This document shows, one piece after another, positions 46,610 to 55,477 of a DNA stretch of 64,000 nt (position 1 is the first letter of the stretch; each line of letters starts with the position of its first letter). Made by a program: the position numbers and the translations under genes. Where the stretch lies: positions 62,001-126,000 of the forward strand of contig CAVZHO010000005.1 in the NCBI GenBank assembly GCA_963775085.1. Reading direction: 5' to 3'. The notes beneath the pieces were generated by a model that worked only from the letters and a program-made list of their open reading frames with translations, was not told the DNA's origin and searched no databases. Source of the DNA: JAAFIP01 sp963775085. GTDB taxonomy: Bacteria; Pseudomonadota; Gammaproteobacteria; Burkholderiales; Burkholderiaceae_C.

Positions 46610-47620
46610 ATGAGCGGCAGCCTGATCATCGCGCCGCAGTGGATCGGCGACGCGGTAATGACCGAGCCGCTCTTGCGCCGCTTGCACGCACGCGGTGAGC
46701 GCATCACGGTGGGCGCACTGCCCTGGGTAGCCCCGGTCTACCGCTGCATGCCGCAGGTGGCCGAGGTGATTGAGTTTCCCTTTGCGCATGGCGGCTTGCA
46801 ATTGAAAGCAAGGCGCAGCCTTGCCAAGCAAATCGAAGGGCGGTTTGACACCGCCTATGTGCTGCCCAATTCGCTCAAAAGCGCCCTGCTGCCTTTGCTG
46901 GCGGGCGTGCCCAAGCGCGTAGGCTACTTGGGCGAAGCGCGGGTGGGCTTGCTCACGCACCGCATTAAAAACCCGCCCAAAGACACACGCCCGCCGATGG
47001 TGGCGTTTTACTCCGCGCTCAGTGGCGATGCGGGTGTCGGGATGGATCGCCCGCAGCTCAAGGTCAATGAAGCGGACATACAGTACACGCTGAAAACACT
47101 GGGCCTGGAGCGCGGCCAGTACGCCATTTTTGTACCCGGCGCAGAGTACGGCCCGGCCAAACGCTGGCCCGCAGAACTGTTTGCCGAGTTGGCCCAACAG
47201 CTGGATGTACCTGTGCTCTTATTCGGCTCCAGCAAAGACGCAGCGCTGTGTGATGAGATCGTGGCCCTAGCCCCCCAGCACACCACCAATTTAGCCGGAA
47301 AAACCTCGCTAACCCAAGCCATCCATGCGCAAGCAGCTAGTAAAATCATAGTCACGAACGACTCCGGTTTGATGCATGTGGCCGCCGCGCTGGACGTGCC
47401 CCAGGTCGCCATCTTCGGCTCCAGCAGTCCGCTGCACACGCCGCCACTGAGCAGTGCAGCGCAAGTCGTGTGGCTGAAAAACGAGGTCGACTACAAGCCA
47501 GCGCTAGACTGTGCGCCCTGCTTTGAGCGCGAGTGCCCGCTGGGCCACACCCGCTGCCTGCAAGACATCACGCCAAAGCAGGTTTTGGCCCGCGCGCGCC
47601 TCGCTATGATGCAGGCATGA
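46610..47620 (+). CDS. waaF: Lipopolysaccharide heptosyltransferase II
   Basis: A 336-residue GT9-family glycosyltransferase adding the second heptose of the LPS inner core. Motifs: IIAPQWIGDAVMTEPLLR, PNSLKSALLPLLAGVPKRVG, FVPGAEYGPAKRWP, and VTNDSGLMHVAAALDVPQVAIFGSSSP. The ATG at 46610 is chosen by homology. Residues encoded at 47327-47352 resemble part of a family A repeat. Its stop overlaps the next gene as ATGA. Confidence 0.93.
   Translation: MSGSLIIAPQWIGDAVMTEPLLRRLHARGERITVGALPWVAPVYRCMPQVAEVIEFPFAHGGLQLKARRSLAKQIEGRFDTAYVLPNSLKSALLPLLAGVPKRVGYLGEARVGLLTHRIKNPPKDTRPPMVAFYSALSGDAGVGMDRPQLKVNEADIQYTLKTLGLERGQYAIFVPGAEYGPAKRWPAELFAELAQQLDVPVLLFGSSKDAALCDEIVALAPQHTTNLAGKTSLTQAIHAQAASKIIVTNDSGLMHVAAALDVPQVAIFGSSSPLHTPPLSSAAQVVWLKNEVDYKPALDCAPCFERECPLGHTRCLQDITPKQVLARARLAMMQA
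47327..47352 (-). repeat. Possible truncated family A repeat inside waaF
   Basis: GCGCAAGCAGCTAGTAAAAT followed by CATAG resembles ACGCAAGCAGCTATACAAAA of copy A4 and is in the same reading frame (AQAASKI). The GTCC hairpin half is absent and the protein length is normal, so chance is possible. Confidence 0.35.
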
Positions 47621-48996
47621 CGCAAGCGACCGACTCCCTCAGCAGTTCTGCCACCGTGGTCGCAGCGGCAATACCCGCAACAGGCACGCCTGCAACACCG
47701 GCCAAACTGACCTGGCTGCAAACCCTCAAGGTCTATACCGAAGCGCCCACCCTGCGCATGCTTACTTTGGGATTTTCTGCGGGGTTGCCGCTGCTTTTGG
47801 TACTGGGCACGCTGAGTTTTTGGCTGCGCGAGGCGGGCATTAACCGCGCCACCATTGGCCACCTGAGCTGGGTCGGCCTGGCCTACGGTTTTAAATGGTG
47901 TTGGGCTCCGCTGGTGGACCGCATGCCCATTCCCATCCTCACGCGCCTGATGGGGCGCAGACGCAGTTGGTTGCTGCTGTCGCAGGCGGCCATCATGGCG
48001 GGCATCGTGGGCATGGCGCTGAACGACCCGCGTGTCTCGCTGATGCCGGTGGTGTGGTGCGCCTTGGTGGTCGCAGTAGCCTCGGCCACGCAAGACATTG
48101 CGCTGGATGCCTTTCGCATCGAAAGCGCCGACACCCAGCGCCAAGCGGCCCTGGCCGCCGCCTACCAAACCGGCTACCGCATCGCCATGATCTGGGCCGG
48201 GGCTGGCGTGCTGTGGATCGCCGCCCGCGCGGAAGTGGCCAACGTCGCCAACTACCAACACGCCGCCTGGCAAACCGCCTACTTCTGGATGGCGGGCTCG
48301 ATGCTGATTGGCACACTGACGGTGCTGCTCTCCAACGAGCCGGTGCGCAAGGAGCTGCCCAAGGCCAAGAATGTGCAGGAGTGGCTCAAAGGCGCACTGG
48401 TCGAGCCCTTTGCCGACTTCCTCAAGCGCTACCAGTGGCAGGCCGCCCTCATTCTGGGCCTGATTGCCATCTACCGCATCAGCGACGTCGTGATGGGCAT
48501 CATGGCCAATCCGTTTTATGTGGACATGGGCTACACCAAGGATGAGGTAGCAGCTGTTACCAAGGTGTTTGGCGTGATCATGACCCTGCTGGGCGCCTTC
48601 ATCGGCGGCGTACTGTCCATGCGGCTGGGTGTGATGCGGGTGCTGATGCTGGGCGCGGTGCTCTCAGCGGTCAGCAACCTGCTGTTTGCCTGGCTGGGCA
48701 CGCGCGGGCACGACCTGACGGCGCTGGTGTGGGTGATCTCGGCGGACAACCTGTCCAGCGGCATCGCCTCGGCCGCCTTCATCGCCTACCTGTCCAGCCT
48801 GACCAATATCAACTACTCTGCCACGCAGTACGCGCTGTTCAGCTCCATGATGCTGCTGTTGCCCAAATTTATCGCGGGCTTCTCGGGCGAGTTTGTCGAT
48901 GCCTACGGCTACCCATCGTTTTTTATTGGAACGTCCCTGCTCGGGGTACCTGTATTGGCATTGGTGGCACTTGCCGCACGCATCCGTAACAAATAA
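47617..48996 (+). CDS. AmpG-like MFS transporter
   Basis: A 459-residue membrane protein with about 12 helices resembling AmpG muropeptide permeases. Family landmarks: SAGLPLLLVLGTLSFWLREA, YGFKWCWAPLVDR, SATQDIALDAFRIE, and SATQYALFSSMMLLLPK. AmpG imports anhydromuropeptides for cell-wall recycling. The start is ATG at 47617, coupled to waaF. Confidence 0.87.
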   Translation: MTQATDSLSSSATVVAAAIPATGTPATPAKLTWLQTLKVYTEAPTLRMLTLGFSAGLPLLLVLGTLSFWLREAGINRATIGHLSWVGLAYGFKWCWAPLVDRMPIPILTRLMGRRRSWLLLSQAAIMAGIVGMALNDPRVSLMPVVWCALVVAVASATQDIALDAFRIESADTQRQAALAAAYQTGYRIAMIWAGAGVLWIAARAEVANVANYQHAAWQTAYFWMAGSMLIGTLTVLLSNEPVRKELPKAKNVQEWLKGALVEPFADFLKRYQWQAALILGLIAIYRISDVVMGIMANPFYVDMGYTKDEVAAVTKVFGVIMTLLGAFIGGVLSMRLGVMRVLMLGAVLSAVSNLLFAWLGTRGHDLTALVWVISADNLSSGIASAAFIAYLSSLTNINYSATQYALFSSMMLLLPKFIAGFSGEFVDAYGYPSFFIGTSLLGVPVLALVALAARIRNK

Positions 48997-49138
48997 GTGT
49001 CGTTTTGCGCTCGTTTGGCCAAATAGGTCACAAGGTGTAAATTAATACCGGCTATTTGCAACCTTTATCCTTAAAATCTTTCTGAGCGTAAGGCATCTTG
49101 CCGGAAGCTTTCATTTGGCAATAGAGATAAAGTTTTGC

Positions 49139-50188
49139 ATGCAGCACCCCCGCTTGAACATAGGGCTCCTGGGCTTTTCAGTCGCACAGCGTGCGCTGGT
49201 AGAGAGCTTTTTGGCCTTGCGTGCGCAGCCGGTAGACAAACGTGCTGCAAAAAAAGGCGCTACGGGCAGTAGCGTTTCCTGGCAAATCAGCGACTACCGC
49301 GAAGCCAATGCACTGCTGCTCAATACCCAGCGTGCCCGTATGGATGCACAGCAGATTATGCGTTTTCCCTCAGATCTGCAGCATACCGATGTGGTGGGTG
49401 TGAGTCCTTCAGAGCTGAGCATCCCCTACGCGCTGGTAGGCGAGGTCAGCGCCTCCATCCATGCGACTGTCGCCGAGAATACGCCGCATGTGACCTTGGG
49501 CGATAGCGAGAGTATGCAAAACACGCTGGCGTTTTTCGAGGCATCGCTGCGCCCGTTGCGCACACTGTATACCATGGCGCAGCTCCTGCTGGAGCGGCGC
49601 AACGAACTGGACGACCGCCACACCTTTCACCTGGTGCGCCGCAGTGTGCTGGATGCCATTGTCGACGTGCCGAAGCAGCGCGTGATGTTGCGCGATGGGC
49701 CACGCCCATTTGAGCTGGAAGAGGCCGACTGGCTCGCACGACCGGCCTCGGCCAACAGCGTGCCACCCGGTTTTGCCTCATGGTCGATGGAGGAGCTGGC
49801 TTGGCTCTATGCGCTGCACAATCCGGAGATGGACTTGCCCGAGCGCTACCTCAAGCTGCCGATTTACCTGCGCCAGGCACCCCAGGTGCGCCCCGCGATG
49901 ATTTATCCCCGGCATGTGGCACTGTTGGAGCTGCTGGGACAGGAGCCCTGTGGTTACCAGCGCCTGGCGGATGCATTCCCCCAACGCCCCGATTTGCTGC
50001 AGCGCGACCTGTATGTACTGTTTGCCTGCCGCGCCATCACCACCAGCCCCCAGCGCGCCAATCTGCCCACCGTGCATCTGACGGCTTCGCAGCCGCCCAC
50101 CACCCGTCCAGCGTTTTCAGCAACCTCGGTGCAGCCCGCGACACAGCAGCCGTTTCAGCTAGAGACCATGCACGCCGGACTGCACTAG
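49139..50188 (+). CDS. Hypothetical protein
   Basis: A 349-residue protein that I do not recognise. The N-terminus (LNIGLLGFSVAQRALVESFL) looks like an alpha/beta domain similar in rhythm to receiver domains, but without the clear Asp set. A long helical middle and a possible winged-helix-like segment (RHVALLELLGQEPCGYQRLADAFP) follow, then a disordered Pro-Thr-rich tail. An in-frame TTG at 49115 is an alternative start. It may be regulatory; this is a guess. Confidence 0.7.
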   Translation: MQHPRLNIGLLGFSVAQRALVESFLALRAQPVDKRAAKKGATGSSVSWQISDYREANALLLNTQRARMDAQQIMRFPSDLQHTDVVGVSPSELSIPYALVGEVSASIHATVAENTPHVTLGDSESMQNTLAFFEASLRPLRTLYTMAQLLLERRNELDDRHTFHLVRRSVLDAIVDVPKQRVMLRDGPRPFELEEADWLARPASANSVPPGFASWSMEELAWLYALHNPEMDLPERYLKLPIYLRQAPQVRPAMIYPRHVALLELLGQEPCGYQRLADAFPQRPDLLQRDLYVLFACRAITTSPQRANLPTVHLTASQPPTTRPAFSATSVQPATQQPFQLETMHAGLH

Positions 50189-51831
50189 ACTGCCGCTGCA
50201 AAACTCTTGGCCTGCGCCAGCGGCCAGTAGAGCTTGAAGACATTGTGCTGACTGGCCAACAGCTCCTCTTTCAGGAGCGAGCCCACAGCCACCTGCGGCA
50301 TCAAATTCACCAGCAGGCGCACCTGGCTATCGTCCAGCCTGCGCACAATGTGGTGCGCCGAAATCGCGCCCGGATGGGTGAGGCCCGCAGCCTGCACCAT
50401 GTCCTTGAGTGCCTTCAGAGTCTCTTGGTGAAAGTTAAATACCCGGTCGGCCTTGGTGGGCACATGCAGCGCCTGCTGGCGATGCGGGTCTTGGGTGGTC
50501 ACGCCCGTCGGGCAGTTGCCGGTATGGCAGTGCTGCGCCTGGATGCAGCCCAGCGCAAACATAAAGCCGCGTGCCGAGTTGCACCAGTCGGCACCCAGGG
50601 CCATCATGCGGGCAATATCAAACGCGCTGATCACTTTGCCCGCACAACCCAGGCGCACACGCTCGCGCAGGTTCACCCCCTTGAGGGTGTTGTGCACCAA
50701 GAGCAATCCCTCCTGCAGTGGTGCGCCGACATGGTCGGTAAACTCCAGCGGAGCGGCACCCGTGCCGCCCTCGGCCCCATCCACGACGATAAAGTCCGGT
50801 GTGATACCGGTCTCCAGCATGGCCTTGACGATGGCAAACCACTCCCAGGGGTGACCAATGCACAGCTTAAAGCCCGTGGGCTTGCCGCCCGACAAGGTGC
50901 GCAGCTTGGAGATAAATTGCAGCATCTCGATCGGCGTGCTAAAGGCACTGTGCGCCGATGGCGACACACAGTCCACGCCCACGGGTACGCCGCGCGCCGC
51001 AGCAATCTCGGCCGTCACCTTGGCACCAGGCAGCACGCCGCCCTGGCCGGGCTTGGCACCCTGGCTGAGTTTGAGTTCAATCATCTTCACCTGCGGGTCG
51101 GTCGCGTTGGCGGCAAACTTGTCGGCGTTGAACGTACCGTCGTCGTTGCGGCAACCAAAATAGCCAGAGCCAATTTCCCAGGTCAAGTCGCCCCCATTGA
51201 CGCGGTGGTGCACGCTGATGGAGCCCTCACCCGTATCGTGGATAAAGCCGCCGCGTTTGGCCCCCTGGTTGAGCGCCAAAATCGCATTCGCACTGAGCGC
51301 GCCAAAGCTCATGGCCGAGATGTTGAACACGCTGATGTTGTAGGGCTGGGTGCAGCCATTGGCGGCCAGGCCCACCGGAACGCGAAAGTCGTGCGAGGCG
51401 ACTTGCGTGGGCGCAATCGAATGGTTGATCCACTCATAGCCCTCGGCCCCCACGTCCAGCTGGGTGCCAAAGGGGCGCTTGTCGGGCTCGCCCTTGGCGC
51501 GCTGGTAGACCAGCGAGCGCTGCGAGCGCGAGAAGGGCGCAGCCTCGTTGTCACTCTCCAAAAAATACTGGCGCATTTCGGGGCGGATGTACTCCAGCAA
51601 AAAGCGTGCATGGCCGATGACCGGGTAGTTGCGCAAAATGGCATGGCGGGTCTGACGCAAATCCCTGACGCCTAACGCGCAAAGCGCTGCAAATAATAAA
51701 GCGTACAGCAGGCCCACGCCAAACGCGATCATGCTGAACACACTGAGCAATAAGCCAAAAATGCACAGCCCAAAAGCGGCGTAACGTACAGGAAGGTGGG
51801 CGTTGGCCCGGGCAATGGTGTCGGCAATCAT
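50185..51831 (-). CDS. FMN-binding glutamate synthase-like protein, membrane-anchored
   Basis: A 548-residue protein with two N-terminal transmembrane segments (residues about 15-55) followed by a GltB-type FMN-binding barrel. Motifs: MSFGALSANAILALNQGAKR, HDTGEGSISVHHR, SQGAKPGQGGVLPGAKV, FIVVDGAEGGTGAAPLEF, and the Cys cluster CIQAQHCHTGNCPTGVTTQD. It lacks the glutaminase domain, so it is a stand-alone relative of unknown substrate. The start is at 51831; longer frames run into a GC-rich shadow. Confidence 0.88.
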   Translation of the reverse strand: MIADTIARANAHLPVRYAAFGLCIFGLLLSVFSMIAFGVGLLYALLFAALCALGVRDLRQTRHAILRNYPVIGHARFLLEYIRPEMRQYFLESDNEAAPFSRSQRSLVYQRAKGEPDKRPFGTQLDVGAEGYEWINHSIAPTQVASHDFRVPVGLAANGCTQPYNISVFNISAMSFGALSANAILALNQGAKRGGFIHDTGEGSISVHHRVNGGDLTWEIGSGYFGCRNDDGTFNADKFAANATDPQVKMIELKLSQGAKPGQGGVLPGAKVTAEIAAARGVPVGVDCVSPSAHSAFSTPIEMLQFISKLRTLSGGKPTGFKLCIGHPWEWFAIVKAMLETGITPDFIVVDGAEGGTGAAPLEFTDHVGAPLQEGLLLVHNTLKGVNLRERVRLGCAGKVISAFDIARMMALGADWCNSARGFMFALGCIQAQHCHTGNCPTGVTTQDPHRQQALHVPTKADRVFNFHQETLKALKDMVQAAGLTHPGAISAHHIVRRLDDSQVRLLVNLMPQVAVGSLLKEELLASQHNVFKLYWPLAQAKSFAAAV

Positions 51832-51944
51832 GGCAGGCGAGGCTCGCAGAAAAAACGCTGATGAACAGCAATCAACGGTGAAACGCAGCGCCACGGTCAA
51901 CCGGTAAAAAGCTGGTTGACCCGCAAGCGCGCAAGATGGAGAGT

Positions 51945-52841
51945 TTAAGGCGTAAAAAATGCGGCCAGGTGACGGGCAGTGTCCTGCGGCAGCTCCTCGG
52001 GGATAAAGTGCCCTGCAGGCATAGCCTGCCCGGTCACCACCGCACTGCACTGGGCCTGCCACAGCGCCAGCGGTTTAAACATTCGCTGCACCACGCCGCG
52101 CTCGCCCCACAGCACCAGGGTGTCACAGGCTATTTTTGTGCCCTGGGCGCGGCTGGCGTGGTCATGCTCCAGGTCAATGCCGGCACTGGCGCGGTAGTCC
52201 TCGCACATGCTGTGGGTGGTCTCCATCGGCGCAAAACAACGCTCGTACTCGGCCAGCGCCTCGGGCTCGATATAGCCCATGCCTGCACTGCCCCAGCCGC
52301 CGAGCTTGGCGTGCAGGTAGTTCTTCCAGTCGCTGTGGATCATGTTCTCGGGCAGCGGGCTGGGCTGGATCAGGTGGAACCAGTGGTAGTAGGCGCGGGC
52401 AAAGGCCATGTCGGTGGCGTTGTACATGTCCAGCGTGGGGGCGATGTCGATGACGCAGAGCTTTTTTACCTTGGCCGCCTGGTCGAGCGCCAAGCGGTGC
52501 GCTACGCGGCCGCCCCGGTCGTGGCCGCACAGGTGAAAGGTATTGATACCCAGCGCCGCCATCACTTCCACCATGTCCTGCGCCATCACCCACTTGCTGG
52601 CCTGCGCATTGTCTGGCGTGCCCTTGGGTTTGGACGAATCGCCATAGCCGCGCAGATCGGGCATGACGAGAAAATAGTCCTTGACCAACAGCTGCGCCAC
52701 GCGTTGCCACATCACATGGCTTTGCGGAAAGCCGTGCAAGAGCAAGAGGGCGGGTTTAGCACGATTACCCCCGAAGCGGGCGAAAATCTCTACGCCGTTG
52801 ACAGCAAACTTCTGCGCTGTAAATCCATCAAACCAAGCCAT
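51945..52841 (-). CDS. Alpha/beta hydrolase, fluoroacetate dehalogenase-like
   Basis: A 298-residue alpha/beta hydrolase. The nucleophile elbow is GHDRGGRVAHRLALD with Asp108 rather than Ser, and Arg109 and Arg112 follow as in fluoroacetate dehalogenases. H153/W154 (YYHWFH) match the halide-binding pair, and a general-base His is in AGHFIPEE. The family cleaves C-F or C-Cl bonds of haloacetates. Activity here is inferred from residues only; epoxide hydrolase-like use is an alternative. Confidence 0.8.
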   Translation of the reverse strand: MAWFDGFTAQKFAVNGVEIFARFGGNRAKPALLLLHGFPQSHVMWQRVAQLLVKDYFLVMPDLRGYGDSSKPKGTPDNAQASKWVMAQDMVEVMAALGINTFHLCGHDRGGRVAHRLALDQAAKVKKLCVIDIAPTLDMYNATDMAFARAYYHWFHLIQPSPLPENMIHSDWKNYLHAKLGGWGSAGMGYIEPEALAEYERCFAPMETTHSMCEDYRASAGIDLEHDHASRAQGTKIACDTLVLWGERGVVQRMFKPLALWQAQCSAVVTGQAMPAGHFIPEELPQDTARHLAAFFTP

Positions 52842-52924
52842 GGCGGTATGCTCCTCAAAAATGTACCACCACAGCTTATAGCACCACGGTGCATCAGGGG
52901 AGCTTTTCCAAATGTGGTGCCCGA

Positions 52925-53776
52925 TTAAGCTAAAAACGCCATGCCATTACGGGCCTGCACAAATGTCCAGGCACAGAACAATACATAGGCAATGGCGAAT
53001 ATCCATACGGCACGTATTGCGGTGGCTTGTGGCACCTGGGTCAGGCCCAACGCCAGCGCAAATGCTGGAATAAAGTGCATGGCGTGAATGCCAAAAAAGT
53101 GCGCCACACGCAAGTCGCCCCCGCTGCGCGACCATTTAAACAGGGGTAAGCCACCGCTGTCAGACAGAACGCCACCGACCCAGTGGCCAGCGCGCTGGGC
53201 GCTCAGGTAGCCGCCAAAACCCGTCCCGATGAAAAAGGTCAAACCCAGGCCGAGCACAATGGCCAGCGTGATCGCAGGAGGTAAGCCATATGCCGGGGTG
53301 CGCGCAATCAAGATGCCAAGTGCCAACGATGCACTTGCCAGCACCACCGCGCCGATGCCCATCAGGGTGTACATGGTGGCAAAAAATGGCGTTGCTGTAT
53401 TAAAGTGCGAGGCCAGGCCCGAGTTGCCTTGCCAGGTGATGTAGCCCACTTCAAACAAACCAGACACTACCGCTGCCCACACCACATAGCGCGCCGTCTT
53501 GGTACGAAGCGCAGTAACGGGCAGCCAGGCCATCAAGAGCGCCAACGTCAACAGATAGATGCCCGTAGAGAGTTGAAATTTAAACGGCTTTAACCACACA
53601 CTCACGCCTTGAAACTGGCGCGGGTCTATGAACGTCAAGGCCAAGGTGGGAATGGACACCAGCAGCATGGCCAAGCCCACCCAGTACAGCGGCGCCGCTG
53701 CGTTTTGCATACGGACGCGCAGGTGGGTTCGCATGCCGGCATGCCGGTCAATAGCAGAAGTAATCAAAGTCGTCAT
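52925..53776 (-). CDS. Multipass membrane protein of unknown function
   Basis: A 283-residue protein with about seven hydrophobic segments. Motifs such as SVWLKPFKFQLSTGIY and HFFGIHAMHFIPAFAL contain His residues in membrane segments, which could bind metal or haem. It is transcribed divergently from the disrupted lysR gene with an 89-bp gap, so it is a likely target of that regulator. Confidence 0.7.
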   Translation of the reverse strand: MTTLITSAIDRHAGMRTHLRVRMQNAAAPLYWVGLAMLLVSIPTLALTFIDPRQFQGVSVWLKPFKFQLSTGIYLLTLALLMAWLPVTALRTKTARYVVWAAVVSGLFEVGYITWQGNSGLASHFNTATPFFATMYTLMGIGAVVLASASLALGILIARTPAYGLPPAITLAIVLGLGLTFFIGTGFGGYLSAQRAGHWVGGVLSDSGGLPLFKWSRSGGDLRVAHFFGIHAMHFIPAFALALGLTQVPQATAIRAVWIFAIAYVLFCAWTFVQARNGMAFLA

Positions 53777-53865
53777 GGGTCTTTCCTCGTGTGCCGATGC
53801 GCTGTATTATTCAAACACAACCTGCGTTACACAATTGGCTATTTGCCTATACCAGAATTACATAA

Positions 53866-54903
53866 ATGAATAACCAATTTGATTGGACTTTGATCCGCTC
53901 ATTTTTGGCGGCTCTGGATCACGGCAGCTTGCTGGCTGCTGCGCGGGCTATCCATGTGAGCCAGCCGACTATTGGCCGCCATATTTCGCAGCTGGAGACG
54001 CAACTGGATGTGGTTTTGTTTGAGCGCACCAGCAGAGGCTTGCTCCCCACCCACATGGCCGAACGTCTGGCAGACTCGGCGCGCGCCATGGAGGCAGGGG
54101 CGAACCAGTTGTTGCGCAACGCTTCTGCGGAAACCATGAACGTCCGCGGTACGGTGCGCATCACAGCCAGCCAGACGGTGGCCTGCGTTTTACTGCCCGG
54201 TGTTTTGGCGCAAATGCGTTTGGTTCTACCTGACATCCAGGTAGAGGTGCTGGCCAGCGATGCAGTGAGCAATTTACTGCGCAGAGAGGCTGATATTGCC
54301 CTGCGGATGGCGCGGCCTGACCAGAGCAGTTTGGTCGCCAAGCGCATTGGTCAGGTGACCGTATGCGCCTGCGCCCACAACGACTATTTGCGAAGGCGGG
54401 GCGTACCCAAACAGCTAGGAGTCTGGGCGGCAGAAGAAAAGTCGGTCGAAAACCATCATTTTCAGGGGTACTTGACCCCTTAACCATGTCGATATAACGC
54501 AGCCTGAGCGATTCTGGAGGGTCGAAAATTAATTGAGAATTTTCATTTCCTTCTGCCGCCCAGACTCCTAGATGACTTGCTCAACCATGAGTTGATCGGT
54601 GGCGATCAAAACGACCAAATCATCCGGGGCTTTGCCGCTTTTGGCTATCCCGTGGAGAAAGAGCAGTTTGCATTCCGTACCGACGACTCCATGACCTACT
54701 GGCGCGCGGTGCAGGCCGGTTTAGGAATTGGTTTTGTCGCAGACTTTATGTCGCGCACCGACAGCCAGGTCGTGCCCTTGCTGCCCATGTTGACCATACC
54801 GCCTTTGCCGATATGGCTTACGGTGCACCGCGAAATCCGCACCAATCAGCGCATCCGCGCGGTGTACGACTTTCTGGCCAAGGCAGTGCCCAAAGTGCTG
54901 TAA
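53866..54903 (+). pseudogene. LysR-family regulator interrupted by a MITE
   Basis: The N-terminal helix-turn-helix (FLAALDHGSLLAAARAIHVS) and the start of the effector domain are intact to about residue 185 (VPKQL). The frame then enters a 149-bp insertion and stops at 54481-54483. Removing the insertion and one CTAG restores a continuous 294-residue LysR protein (VPKQLDDLLNHELIGGDQND onward to VPKVL). It presumably regulated the divergent membrane-protein gene. Confidence 0.92.
54419..54567. mobile_element. 149-bp MITE with CTAG target duplication
   Basis: The ends are perfect inverted repeats GAGTCTGGGCGGCAGAAG, flanked on both sides by CTAG (54415-54418 and 54568-54571). The interior has no gene but contains a hairpin AGGGGT-ACTTG-ACCCCT (54464-54480). 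The element must be mobilised in trans by a transposase not present in the window. I cannot assign the parent IS family. Confidence 0.9.
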
Positions 54904-54959
54904 CGGGTTGGTGTCCAGAGCGACCTGCAGCGCAGACTTGGCGGCTTGGCCATTGCAAG

Positions 54960-55445
54960 CTAAACGTGCGGATCGGCATTGAGCAGCGCCAGCACCCGTG
55001 CGAATGCGTGGCGTACGGTAGCGTCGCGCACAGCGGCGCGGTCACCATCGAAGCGTCGCATTTCGCTGTGTAGCGTACCGTTCACCGAGAAACCAAACCA
55101 CACCGTCCCCACGGGCTTGGCCGCGCTGCCGCCCGTAGGGCCAGCAATGCCCGTGACGGCAATGCTGACCTGCGCTTTGGAGTGGCGAATGGCCCCAAAA
55201 GCCATCGCGCGCACGACGGGCTCGCTCACCGCGCCGTGCTCTGCGATGAGCGCCGCGTCTACGCCCAGTTGCTCTTGCTTGGCATCGTTCGAGTAAGTCA
55301 CAAAGCCGCGTTCAAACCAGTCCGACGAGCCCGCGAGAGACGTGCAGGCCGCAGCAATCAGACCACCGGTGCAACTCTCGGCGGTCGTCAGCAGATAGCC
55401 GTCTTTTTTGAGATTATCGGCCAATAGTCCCAATGGATAGGACAT
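54960..55445 (-). CDS. pncC: CinA/PncC-family nicotinamide-nucleotide amidohydrolase
   Basis: A 161-residue CinA C-terminal-domain protein, expected to deamidate NMN in pyridine nucleotide recycling. The family motifs are TTAESCTGGLIAAACTSLAG, FERGFVTYSNDAKQEQLGV, AITGIAGPTGG-like AVTGIAGPTGGS, and KPVGTVWFGF. The start is ATG at 55445; the upstream in-frame extension overlaps a repeat-like stretch. Confidence 0.9.
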   Translation of the reverse strand: MSYPLGLLADNLKKDGYLLTTAESCTGGLIAAACTSLAGSSDWFERGFVTYSNDAKQEQLGVDAALIAEHGAVSEPVVRAMAFGAIRHSKAQVSIAVTGIAGPTGGSAAKPVGTVWFGFSVNGTLHSEMRRFDGDRAAVRDATVRHAFARVLALLNADPHV

Positions 55446-55450
55446 CAACA

Positions 55451-55469
55451 GCTCCTGATTTAGTAGCGT
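55451..55469. repeat. Possible family A fragment upstream of pncC
   Basis: AGCTCCTGATTTAGTAGCG resembles the ACTCCTGATTTAATAGC part of copy A5. Only the first-hairpin region is recognisable, in the gap between pgpA and pncC. Confidence 0.4.
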
Positions 55470-55477
55470 TAGTGCAA

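Noticed and set aside
49780..51675. Plus-strand open frame of 631 codons opposite the glutamate-synthase-like gene
   Set aside because: It runs across the end of one real gene and antisense to another, has no recognisable domain, and reads as composition-driven.
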